In this document: one piece after another, positions 17,003 to 23,971 of the stretch
How the letters are laid out: each line of letters opens with the position of its first letter
How positions within the stretch are numbered: position 1 is the stretch's first letter
Source of the DNA: Tautonia plasticadhaerens
GTDB taxonomy: Bacteria; Planctomycetota; Planctomycetia; Isosphaerales; Isosphaeraceae
Direction of reading: 5' to 3'
Assembly (NCBI RefSeq): GCF_007752535.1
Contig: NZ_CP036426.1
Span: 1,674,001-1,738,000 of the forward strand
Length of the DNA: 64,000 nucleotides
Made by a program: the position numbers and the translations under genes
Notes under the pieces: model-generated
The model's database searches: none
Seen by the model: the letters and a program-made list of their open reading frames with translations, nothing else
Told to the model about the DNA's origin: nothing

Positions 17003-17989
17003 TCATCGCCTGAGGGATCGGAGGTACGAAGCCGAGCGGTCAATCCACCCGCCGGCACGCAGTTCCCAGGGGATCGCCTCGAGGTCTTCGGGTCGTTCGA
17101 TCCGGCCGGTCAGGAACCCTCGCTCGCAGTCGAACGCCAGTCGGATGACGGCGGCCAGCATGCTCGGGCTCAGGTCGGGGAAGTAGGCGAGCCAGTTCGG
17201 GTCGAAGATCGGCAGGTCGTAGATCCTCGGGTGCAGCTCGATCGAGAGGTTCAGCATCGGGTTGTGCGACTCGAGGATCGTCAGGAGTTCCGGGATGGGA
17301 AGGCAACCCTCCCCGACCGGCCTCGCGTGCCAGACCAGGCCGCGCGGGGAGAAGCCGAGCACCGCGTCCTTGACATGAGTCATCAGCACGAGCGGGGCGA
17401 GGCGCTCAGTCGCCGAGATCGGGTCGTCAAGGCGCATCGGGAGGTTCCCCGTGTCGAGCGTCACCCCCAACACGTCATCCCCCACGTCGTCGACGAGGCG
17501 GAGCAACTCGTCGCACGTCAGGTCGGCGTGCGTCTCGACGGCGACCCGGATCCCGAGATCCAGCAGATCGGGCCGCATGGCGAGGAGGGTCGACCGGGCG
17601 GCCTCGCATTGCAACGACCAGGGAGAATCCCCTCGGAATCGGTCGTGGCGATTGCCCACGAATACCCGCGCATGAGAAAGACCGAGCGCCGAGACCGCTT
17701 CCAGATGAGGGCGGTACCACCGGGCCCGGGCCTCGGGCTCGATCGGCATCCCTACCGGGCTTCCCAGCCCGAACGGATTCGGGCTGGGAAGCCCGATCTC
17801 CAGGGATTGACCAAGTTCGTCGGCCCGGCGGCGGAATTCGGCCAGGCGGCCCTCGTCCAAGCCCGGATCGATCGCCGTCGGCTCGAGGAACTGGACACCC
17901 TCGAGCCCATGATCGGCGGCGAACTCCAGGGCCTCACTCGGCCCGAGACCGAGGTGGCCGATCGTATACAAGTCGAGCCCGATCCGCAT
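17003..17989 (-). CDS. Sugar phosphate isomerase/epimerase (xylose isomerase-like TIM barrel)
   Basis: A 328-residue protein of the AP endonuclease 2 / sugar isomerase fold. Metal-binding segments in order are VETHAD, LDTGNLP, LMTHVKDA and SIELHP, which supply the Glu, Asp, His and Glu ligands of a divalent-metal site. There is no signal peptide. These proteins are hugely expanded in planctomycetes, often beside Gfo/Idh/MocA oxidoreductases such as the one about 740 bp away on the other strand. Start is ATG at 17989 with GAGGAG upstream. An unusual perfect inverted repeat lies inside the coding sequence (17756-17795). The substrate is unknown. Confidence 0.85.
   Translation of the reverse strand: MRIGLDLYTIGHLGLGPSEALEFAADHGLEGVQFLEPTAIDPGLDEGRLAEFRRRADELGQSLEIGLPSPNPFGLGSPVGMPIEPEARARWYRPHLEAVSALGLSHARVFVGNRHDRFRGDSPWSLQCEAARSTLLAMRPDLLDLGIRVAVETHADLTCDELLRLVDDVGDDVLGVTLDTGNLPMRLDDPISATERLAPLVLMTHVKDAVLGFSPRGLVWHARPVGEGCLPIPELLTILESHNPMLNLSIELHPRIYDLPIFDPNWLAYFPDLSPSMLAAVIRLAFDCERGFLTGRIERPEDLEAIPWELRAGGWIDRSASYLRSLRR
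17756..17795. repeat. Perfect 18-bp inverted repeat inside coding sequence
   Basis: Arms 17756-17773 and 17778-17795 are exact reverse complements around a CGGA loop. They lie inside the isomerase gene and encode a Gly/Pro/Leu-rich loop (GLPSPNPFGLGSP), so the mRNA would carry a very stable hairpin. Confidence 0.85.
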
Positions 17990-18176
17990 CGCAACACTCC
18001 TCGGGTTCCGACGATCACACGATGACGAACTCGCCGGGACCCGGCAAGGTCGAGGTCCTCACCTCCTTTCATTCCCGACAGCGAGGACCAGGGCCGATTC
18101 TTCGAAACCCGTTCGTCCCACCACGATCGACCGCGACCGTATGGTCGATTCGGCTCTCAAGCCGTGCATCAGTTCC

Positions 18177-18213
18177 AAAAAAACTTGACGATCGCCGAAC
18201 AATGCCGTATTTT
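18177..18213 (+). promoter_or_regulatory. Strong promoter with A-tract upstream of long leader
   Basis: A run of seven A (18177-18183), then TTGACG (18185-18190), a 17-bp spacer and TATTTT (18208-18213). The A-tract resembles an UP element. The next gene downstream starts 513 bases further on, at 18726. Confidence 0.6.
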
Positions 18214-18725
18214 GGCCGCCGCATTGAGAGACACCAATCACTCGATCGTTCGCCATGAGGCCATGACCACAAGGATGATCGCATCAGAGTTTTGAACGAT
18301 CCGAGCATGATTTGAATCGTCCGGATCCTCGAAACCGTGGTCGCCGATCGAAAGGAAAAAGTGCGTGACGATCCCGGCCGCAAGGACGCAACGGTCGGAT
18401 CTGTCTTGCATTGCGCCGAGGCGGGCTTGAATCGCCCGTCCTCATCCCTTCGTGGGCGCGCGAGGACCTACCCGCCCACGGCCGATGCTCGACAGGATGC
18501 CGAGCGTGGTCGTGGGACGGGTTTGTTCTCAACGTGAATGATGGCTATCCCCGGATCGGTGCCCCCGGGCAGCTCAAAGTAAGCCGCTTGGTCCTCTCCC
18601 CGGGTGAGCGTTCACGGCGCTGGACAGGGCATTGCCGACCTCGTAGCCTGGCGAGGAAAGCCGTTCTCCCCTCGACCTCAGGGGGGCGGAGTTCAATTCC
18701 CGGGATGAAACGAGGGGCAGCGACC
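18214..18725 (+). other. Long, hairpin-rich leader or possible small RNA
   Basis: No gene is convincing in the gap from 17990 to 18725. Downstream of the promoter at 18177 the likely transcript contains three adjacent hairpins. The first pairs 18370-18374 with 18397-18401 and 18376-18380 with 1892-96 of the same line (18392-18396), closing an 11-base loop that contains GGACGCAA. The second is 18418-18443 (4+5 bp, one bulge). The third pairs 18451-18457 with 18474-18480. I could not match it to a known riboswitch. It could be the 5' leader of the oxidoreductase or a separate RNA. Confidence 0.35.
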
Positions 18726-20015
18726 ATGACCGGTGGCATGAATCGTCGGAGGTTTCTGGAGGGATCGAGTGCGGCCGTTGGTGCCTTCGCCTTCACGGCG
18801 GCGACGGGCTGGGCGAGCGATGATGCCCCGAGCAATCGGGTGACGGTCGGGGTCATGGGCTTGAGCCGGGGGCGGGCACTGGCCGTCGGGTTCGCGAAGC
18901 AGCCGGGGGTGACCCTCAAGTATTGTTGCGATGTCGACCTCGACCGGGCCGGCGCCGGCGCGGATGCCGTCCGCAAGTCGGGAACCGACCAGAGTCCCGA
19001 GGCGATCCAGGACTTCCGCCGCATCCTCGACGACCCCGAGGTCGATGCACTCGTCTGCGCCGCCCCGAACCACTGGCATGGCCCGGCCACGGTCCTCGGC
19101 TGCAAGGCGGGCAAGAACGTCTATGTCGAGAAGCCGGCGTGCCACAACCCCCACGAGGGGGAGTTGATGGTCGAAGCGGCCCGGACCTACGGCAAGGCCG
19201 TCCAGGTCGGCACCCAGCGCCGGAGCAGCCCTCAACTGATCGAGGCGGTCGAGGCGATGAGGGACGGGGTCATCGGCCGCCTCTATCACGCCCGCTCCTA
19301 CTACAGCAACCGGCGTGGCACGATCGGTCACGCAGACCCGTCGGAGCCTCCGGCCAATCTCGACTACGAACTTTGGCAGGGCCCAGCCCCGCGTCAGCCG
19401 TTCAAGAGCAACGTCGTCCACTACAACTGGCACTGGTTCTGGCACTGGGGCAATGGCGAGCTGGGCAATAATGGCGTCCATGCGCTCGACCTCGTGCGGT
19501 GGGGACTGGGGGTCGATTACCCGACCCACGTCGTCAGCACCGGCGGCCGCTACGTCTTCGACGACGACCAGCAAACCCCCGACACGCACACCGTCTCCTA
19601 TGAGTTCCCCGGCCGCATCACGGCCGACTGGCAGGGGCTCAGCTGCAACGGCAACGATCCCGGCCCGTTCGTCGTCTTCTACGGGACCGAGGGGGCCCTG
19701 GAGATGTTCGGGAACGGGACGTACACGATCAAGGACAACGCCGGTAAGGAGGTCAAGTCCGTCGAGGGGGTACTCGGCGAGCCTGAGCACCTGGCGAACT
19801 TCCTGGCCGCGGTCCGGGCGGATGCCCCGCTCGATCTGAACGCGGAGGTCGACGCGGGAGTCAAGAGCACCCTGCTGTGCCACCTCGGCAACATCGCCCA
19901 GAGGACCGGCCGGGCCCTGACGTGCGACCCGGACAACGGCCGGATCGTCGGGGATGAGGAGGCGATGAGCCATTGGCGCCGCGATTATGCCGACGGCTGG
20001 GCACCGACCATTTGA
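18726..20015 (+). CDS. Tat-exported Gfo/Idh/MocA family oxidoreductase
   Basis: A 429-residue protein. A twin-arginine signal (NRRRFLEG at residues 6-13, then a hydrophobic stretch to about 30) directs folded export. The Rossmann domain follows (VTVGVMGLSRGRAL; the usual Gly pattern is slightly altered), with NHWHGPA and the family motif VEKPACH holding the catalytic Lys. The C-terminal domain contains the NWHWFWHWGNGELGNNGVHALD stretch typical of the planctomycete subgroup. Such proteins probably bind NAD(P) and act on sugars or inositols in the periplasm. ATG at 18726 has GAGGGG eight bases upstream; ATG at 18705 is an alternative. A long structured leader precedes it. Confidence 0.88.
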   Translation: MTGGMNRRRFLEGSSAAVGAFAFTAATGWASDDAPSNRVTVGVMGLSRGRALAVGFAKQPGVTLKYCCDVDLDRAGAGADAVRKSGTDQSPEAIQDFRRILDDPEVDALVCAAPNHWHGPATVLGCKAGKNVYVEKPACHNPHEGELMVEAARTYGKAVQVGTQRRSSPQLIEAVEAMRDGVIGRLYHARSYYSNRRGTIGHADPSEPPANLDYELWQGPAPRQPFKSNVVHYNWHWFWHWGNGELGNNGVHALDLVRWGLGVDYPTHVVSTGGRYVFDDDQQTPDTHTVSYEFPGRITADWQGLSCNGNDPGPFVVFYGTEGALEMFGNGTYTIKDNAGKEVKSVEGVLGEPEHLANFLAAVRADAPLDLNAEVDAGVKSTLLCHLGNIAQRTGRALTCDPDNGRIVGDEEAMSHWRRDYADGWAPTI

Positions 20016-20028
20016 GGCCGAGGGTCTT

Positions 20029-20067
20029 GAGGGTCGATCGGGCGGGCCTCACTCCCGATCGGCCCTC
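20029..20067 (+). terminator. Hairpin after Gfo/Idh/MocA gene
   Basis: A 14-bp stem (20029-20042 with 20054-20067, one G-U pair) with an 11-base loop, 14 bases after the stop codon. Confidence 0.55.
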
Positions 20068-20099
20068 CCCCCGCCCCGTCCTCGATCGGCAAATAGAGC

Positions 20100-20139
20100 G
20101 ACCCCGGGACCACGCTCGGCAGAGCGGGGCGCCGGGGTC
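20100..20139 (-). terminator. Nested hairpin downstream of first RRM gene
   Basis: Outer arms 20100-20107 and 20132-20139 (8 bp) enclose a small inner stem (20114-20117 with 20122-20125). It is about 50 bases past the RRM stop on the minus strand. Confidence 0.45.
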
Positions 20140-20190
20140 ATGATTGATTCGGCTGCGACTCGACTGACCGAGTCGCTCGAGACGGTCGGC

Positions 20191-20529
20191 TTAGTAGCGC
20201 CCGCCGCCGCCACCACCGTACCCGCCGCCACCACCATAGCCGCCGCCACCACCATAGCCGCCGCCGCCACCGGTGCGGGGGGCCCGGGGGCGGGCCTCAT
20301 TGACATTGAGGCGACGACCGCCGTATTCGTAATCGTGCAGGCCGTCGATGGCGGCCTGGGCCTCGTCGTCGGAGTCCATCTCGACGAATCCGAAGCCCTT
20401 GCTGCGGCCGGTGTCGCGGTCCTGAATGACCTGCGCGCTCTGAACCGAGCCGAAGTGTGCGAAGAGGGTTTCCAGAGAGGCGTCGTCGACCTGATAGCTC
20501 AGGTTGCCGACATAGAGCTTCTTACCCAA
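20191..20529 (-). CDS. Glycine-rich RRM RNA-binding protein (copy 1)
   Basis: A 112-residue protein with one RNA recognition motif (about 2-78). RNP2 is LYVGNL and RNP1 is KGFGFVEM, followed by a Gly/Tyr-rich tail of GGGGGY repeats ending GGRY. This architecture matches cold- and stress-inducible bacterial Rbp proteins that bind single-stranded RNA, as in cyanobacteria. Start is TTG at 20529 (TTG-GGT-AAG-AAG), with CTGGAG seven bases upstream. The paralogue at 21686-22102 begins VGKKLYVGN at the same point. A 160-base leader with a conserved 5' end precedes the gene; translation from an in-frame TTG at 20685 is less likely because the RRM homology begins at 20529. Confidence 0.88.
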   Translation of the reverse strand: MGKKLYVGNLSYQVDDASLETLFAHFGSVQSAQVIQDRDTGRSKGFGFVEMDSDDEAQAAIDGLHDYEYGGRRLNVNEARPRAPRTGGGGGYGGGGGYGGGGGYGGGGGGRY

Positions 20530-20972
20530 CGGACCACTCCAGGAGGAGGGAAACGACCCCACAGGGAAACGTCCCGGGTCGAGGAGGACGGGGCTCGCAG
20601 CGTTCGGAGCCCTCGGCAGAAGGCAAGGAGAAGGAAGCGGGTGACGTGCTCGACGAGAACGAACGGCGCTTGCTCTACCATCCAACCAGCCGAACGGATT
20701 CTACGACGCATCGCTCGGCAGGGGAAGGGAAATCCAGCGGAATTCCGGGATCGGGATTCACATGCAAGTTCGCGAGCGAGATGAGCAGGTCGCGGACCTC
20801 GGCTATATGACCTCACGTTGCGTCGCGAGGCGGCCGGGTGAGGTGATCTAGGACCGAGTTGGTGCAGGAGTTGCGACCGTCTTCCCTTGCGGCTCAGTCA
20901 CTGGGCCGAGGAACGGGCCGGTCCGTGAGCGGCTCGACCGGCCCCGATTGATACACACGGGATGACATCACC
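20530..20972. other. Divergent gap: RRM copy 1 leader and upstream of stress gene
   Basis: Stretch of 443 bases. The left part (20530-20691) is the predicted leader of RRM copy 1 and 20698-20703 its -10. I see no clear promoter for the plus-strand gene at 20973, although its start region is A/T-richer than average. Confidence 0.45.
20641..20703 (-). promoter_or_regulatory. Promoter and conserved 5' leader block of RRM copy 1
   Basis: On the minus strand TAGAAT (20698-20703) is a good -10; the -35 is weak. The predicted start (about 20691) coincides with the beginning of a block shared with RRM copy 2: GGTTGGATG, then GAGCAAGCG, GTTCTC, CGAGC and CCCGCTTCC at matching spacing (20641-20692 plus a few bases). 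The distance from -10 to the block is identical in both genes. Confidence 0.6.
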
Positions 20973-21506
20973 ATGGGAAACACTTCAAACCGAACCAAGG
21001 TCGCCGCCCTCTTCAATGACCGATCGGGCGCGGACACGGGTTACCAGGCGGTCCTCGATCGCGGCTACTCCCACGACCGGATCACCACGGCCATGACCGA
21101 CGAGGCCCGTCAACGGCACTACCCCGAGGGCAACGTCGGTTCGATGGAGGAGGGGAACAAGGCCGCGGAAGGTGCGGGGGTCGGCGGGGCGATCGGTTCG
21201 ATCACCGGCGGGCTGGTCGGCGCGATCGCGGCGATCGGCACCACCCTCATCCTCCCCGGCCTCGGCCTGGTCGTCGCCGGCCCGCTGGCCGCGGGGCTCG
21301 CCGGTGCCGGGGCGGGCGGGCTCACCGGAGGTCTGGTCGGTGCCCTCGTCGGCTGGGGCATCCCCGAGGAGCACATCAAGCACTATGAGGCCGGCCTGCA
21401 CGAAGGCGGGATCATCCTCGGCGTCGATTCCGCATCGGAGGCCGAAGCCCGAGCGATTGAGGATGACTGGAAGGCCGCTGGCGCCTCCCGGATCGATCGC
21501 TACTGA
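20973..21506 (+). CDS. YflT-like stress protein with glycine-zipper domain
   Basis: A 177-residue protein. Residues about 8-50 (VAALFNDRSGADTGYQAVLDRGYS) resemble the N-terminal domain of the heat-induced YflT/general stress protein family. A long Gly/Ala/Leu-rich stretch (about 66-130) follows, with repeated GxxxG spacing that should form a glycine-zipper membrane hairpin. The C-terminus (GIPEEHIKHYEAGLHEGGIILGV) repeats a pattern seen in related proteins that ends in a ferredoxin-like fold. It lies between two RRM genes on the opposite strand, consistent with a stress-response block. Start is ATG at 20973. No precise biochemical role is known. Confidence 0.75.
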   Translation: MGNTSNRTKVAALFNDRSGADTGYQAVLDRGYSHDRITTAMTDEARQRHYPEGNVGSMEEGNKAAEGAGVGGAIGSITGGLVGAIAAIGTTLILPGLGLVVAGPLAAGLAGAGAGGLTGGLVGALVGWGIPEEHIKHYEAGLHEGGIILGVDSASEAEARAIEDDWKAAGASRIDRY

Positions 21507-21546
21507 GCAAAAGCGGACCAGAGGGTCAACACCACTCAACAAGAAA

Positions 21547-21573
21547 CCGGGGCCTCGATTCAAGAGGCCCCGG
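21547..21573. terminator. Bidirectional hairpin between stress gene and RRM copy 2
   Basis: Perfect 10-bp stem (21547-21556 with 21564-21573), 7-base loop, in the gap between convergent genes. No U-tract on either strand. Confidence 0.6.
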
Positions 21574-21685
21574 CAACGACAGAGAGGCCCGGATCCGGGA
21601 CCTCTCATTCCAGTCAATTCATGAGCCGACCGAGGCTGGTCAGGCGATCAACCGGCCGGTCGAGTCCGGACCGGATGAGTAGCGA

Positions 21686-22102
21686 TCAATAACGGCCGCC
21701 GCCGCCATAACGGCCACCGCTGAAGCCGCTATCGCCTCGGCCGCCGCCGTAGCCGCCCCGGCTACCGCCGCCGCCGCCGCCGTAGCCGCCCCGGCTACCG
21801 CCGCCGCCGCCGCCGTAACCACCCCGGCTGCCACCGCCGCCGCCGCCGCGATCCTCACGAGGGCGAGCCTCATTGACCGTCAACCGACGACCCTGGTAGT
21901 CCTGGTCGTGGAGGGCATCGATGGCAGACTGGGCCTGCTCATCGGAGTCCATTTCGACGAAGCCGAAGCCCTTGCTGCGGCCGGTGTCGCGGTCCTGGAT
22001 GACCTGGGCACTCTGAACGGTGCCGTATTGCGAGAACAGTTGCTCGAGCTCGGAACTATCGACCTTGAAGGTCAGATTCCCGACGTATAACTTCTTGCCC
22101 AC
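21686..22102 (-). CDS. Glycine-rich RRM RNA-binding protein (copy 2)
   Basis: A 138-residue paralogue of the RRM protein at 20191-20529. The single RRM (about 2-78) has RNP2 LYVGNL and RNP1 KGFGFVEM. The tail is longer, with GGSRGGYGGGG repeats and an RGG-like composition. Start is GTG at 22102 with AGGAGA six bases upstream, which settles the start in the same place as in copy 1. A 160-base leader begins with the same conserved block. The two paralogues are close in the RRM but differ in tail sequence and start codon. They are probably stress- or cold-regulated RNA chaperones; that is inferred from the family. Confidence 0.9.
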   Translation of the reverse strand: MGKKLYVGNLTFKVDSSELEQLFSQYGTVQSAQVIQDRDTGRSKGFGFVEMDSDEQAQSAIDALHDQDYQGRRLTVNEARPREDRGGGGGGSRGGYGGGGGGSRGGYGGGGGGSRGGYGGGRGDSGFSGGRYGGGGRY

Positions 22103-22204
22103 CAAAGGTCTCCTGGGCATTGGGCGCGAGACGACCCTGCAATCAATCGTTCCGGGTCGAGTGGAACGGGGCGAGAGCCCGGTCGGTAGGTACGTGCGAA
22201 ACGG

Positions 22205-22273
22205 GAAGCGGGGGCGAGCTCGTGGAGAACCTGCGTCGCTTGCTCGATCATCCAACCGGCCGCGATGATTATA
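22205..22273 (-). promoter_or_regulatory. Promoter and conserved 5' leader block of RRM copy 2
   Basis: A perfect TATAAT on the minus strand (22268-22273) with a weak -35. Predicted transcription starts about 22261, at the first bases of the block shared with copy 1 (22205-22262). The block lies about 150 bases upstream of the GTG start in this gene and about 156 upstream of the TTG in the other. Confidence 0.65.
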
Positions 22274-22377
22274 TCTCGGTCGGGGGAAAAATACAGGGTA
22301 ATTTCATCCCACGTCGCCCATTCTCCGGGCGGATCCGGGCGTGAGCCCCGCCGCCACGGTCGGCAACGAGGACCATC

Positions 22378-23523
22378 ATGCGTCGATTGCGGGTCATGGT
22401 CATAGGGGCCGGGGCCTTCGGGGGCTGGACGGCCTTGCGATTGGGGCGACTCGGGGCCGAAGTGACTCTGGTCGACTCCTGGGGACCGGGGCATGCTCGG
22501 GCAAGCTCCGGGGGGGAGACGCGCGTGCTCCGACGCTCGTACCCTGAGGGGGACTTCGTCCGGCTGGCCGATCGGGCACGCCTGCTCTGGCTCGAGGAGG
22601 AGCGACGCTCCGGCCTCCGGCTGTTCGAGCCGATCGGCGTGCTCTGGATGTCGACCGCCCCCGGCGAGTTCGAGCGCCGCTCGATGGAGAACCTCGAGGC
22701 CCATGGCGTGCCCTTCGAGCGACTCGACCCCTCGGAGATCGCCCGACGATACCCGCAGCTCCGCTCGGACGACATGTACGGCGGCTTCTTCGAGCCGGGG
22801 GCGGGGTATCTCCGCGCGAGTGCGGCCTGCCGGGCCGTCCGGGACGCCCTCGTGGCGGAGGGGGGATGCTACCTCCAGGCCTGGTGCGAGCCGGGCGAGA
22901 TCCGGTCGGGGGAACTCTCCGGGCTGACGCTCCCGGACGGCTCGACCCGGGCCGCGGATCGATACGTGTTCGCGGGCGGGCCCTGGTTGGCCGGCCAGTT
23001 CGGGGAGCGACTGGGCATCTCCCTGCGGGTGACCCGCCAGGAGGTCTTCGTCTTCGGCACGCCCCGGGGTGACGACCGCTTCGGCCCCGGCCGGCTCCCC
23101 GTCTGGGCCTGGCTCGGCGATCGGTTCTGGTACGGCATCCCGGGGGAGGGCTCGGTCGGCGGCTTCAAGGTCGCCGACGACACCCGCGGGCCCTCGTTCG
23201 ACCCGACCTCCGCCGATCGCATCCCTTCGGCGGATGGGCTGGAACGAGTGCGGAACTTCCTGGCCGATCGATTCCCCGGCATGGCCGGTGCCCCCCTGGT
23301 TGACGCGGCAGTCTGCCAGTACACCGAGGCCCCTGGGGGCCGGTTCCTCGCCGATCGCCTGCCCGGGACGAGCAACGCCTGGGTCTCCGGAGGGGGATCC
23401 GGCCACGGCTTCAAGCATGGCCCGGCAATCGGGGAATATCTCGCCTCGTTGGTGATCGGAGACCGGGAACCGGGGACCGACCGGGCCTTCTCCACGGTCG
23501 AGGAAATCCGTACACCTCGATAA
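22378..23523 (+). CDS. FAD-dependent oxidoreductase, DAO / sarcosine oxidase-like
   Basis: A 381-residue flavoprotein. The N-terminus has the FAD-binding GAGAFGG (GxGxxG) at about 10-16 and an acidic strand end (VTLVDSWGPGHARASSGGETRVLR) characteristic of monomeric sarcosine oxidase / SolA-type enzymes. The substrate domain runs to about residue 320, and the C-terminal SGGGSGHGFKHGPAIGEYLA closes the FAD site. These enzymes oxidise N-methyl or primary amines of amino acids to give H2O2. The SolA covalent-flavin Cys was not clearly identified. No signal peptide. Start is ATG at 22378. It precedes a STAS gene by 72 bp. Confidence 0.88.
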   Translation: MRRLRVMVIGAGAFGGWTALRLGRLGAEVTLVDSWGPGHARASSGGETRVLRRSYPEGDFVRLADRARLLWLEEERRSGLRLFEPIGVLWMSTAPGEFERRSMENLEAHGVPFERLDPSEIARRYPQLRSDDMYGGFFEPGAGYLRASAACRAVRDALVAEGGCYLQAWCEPGEIRSGELSGLTLPDGSTRAADRYVFAGGPWLAGQFGERLGISLRVTRQEVFVFGTPRGDDRFGPGRLPVWAWLGDRFWYGIPGEGSVGGFKVADDTRGPSFDPTSADRIPSADGLERVRNFLADRFPGMAGAPLVDAAVCQYTEAPGGRFLADRLPGTSNAWVSGGGSGHGFKHGPAIGEYLASLVIGDREPGTDRAFSTVEEIRTPR

Positions 23524-23595
23524 GTCGCGGCGGGTCGGCTACGATGGCGTCTCCCGCCCGATCGACGGCGAATGCGGCCCGCGCGAGGCAACATC

Positions 23596-23955
23596 ATGGG
23601 CGTCGCAACCCCCGAGCACGATGCAGGGCTCTATCGAGTGGTCGAGCATGGGGATGTGGTCGAGGCGGCAATCCTCTGTCGGAACCTGCCGGAGGGCCTG
23701 TGCGAGGCCCTGATCGAGCAGGCGACGACCCGGGGCTGGTCCCGACTCATGATCGATTGTTCGGAAGTCTATTTTCTCACGAGCCTCGGCCTCGGGGCGC
23801 TGATCCGGCTCGATCGCCTGCTCCGACCCTCGGGGGGACGGCTGCGACTCTTCGGCCTCAAGCCCGATCTCCGGGAGCTGTTCGAGATCACCCGGATCGA
23901 CCGGGTGGTGCAGATCTGCGAGAGTCGGGAGCAGGCGAATTCGTCGACCTGGTGA
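23596..23955 (+). CDS. STAS-domain protein (anti-sigma factor antagonist type)
   Basis: A 119-residue single STAS domain. The core reads MIDCSEVYFLTSLGLGALIRL, with the Ser after Leu-Thr in the position phosphorylated in SpoIIAA/RsbV-type antagonists. RLFGLKPDLRELFEITRIDRV follows, the usual helix that contacts the anti-sigma kinase. It probably works in a partner-switching pathway, but no RsbW-like kinase or sigma factor is in the window. The ATG at 23596 is favoured; an in-frame ATG at 23572 would add eight residues. It ends 16 bp before the convergent caspase-like gene. Confidence 0.85.
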   Translation: MGVATPEHDAGLYRVVEHGDVVEAAILCRNLPEGLCEALIEQATTRGWSRLMIDCSEVYFLTSLGLGALIRLDRLLRPSGGRLRLFGLKPDLRELFEITRIDRVVQICESREQANSSTW

Positions 23956-23971
23956 CCCTCCTCCCTCGCGT

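Noticed and set aside
18360-18410. Possible cyclic di-GMP (GEMM) riboswitch because of GGACGCAA in a loop
   Set aside because: The remaining conserved positions and tetraloop-receptor elements are not found.
18680-18720. tRNA-like T-loop (GTTCAATTCCC)
   Set aside because: No T stem or other arms can be drawn around it.
20530-20685. Longer RRM copy 1 starting at TTG 20685 (and TTG 22255 in copy 2)
   Set aside because: The extensions are unalike after the first six residues and the RRM homology and ribosome-binding sites favour the internal starts.
22072-23418. 448-codon minus-strand open frame over the FAD oxidoreductase
   Set aside because: Antisense shadow; its only interesting part, the end overlapping the RRM leader, is explained by the conserved leader block.
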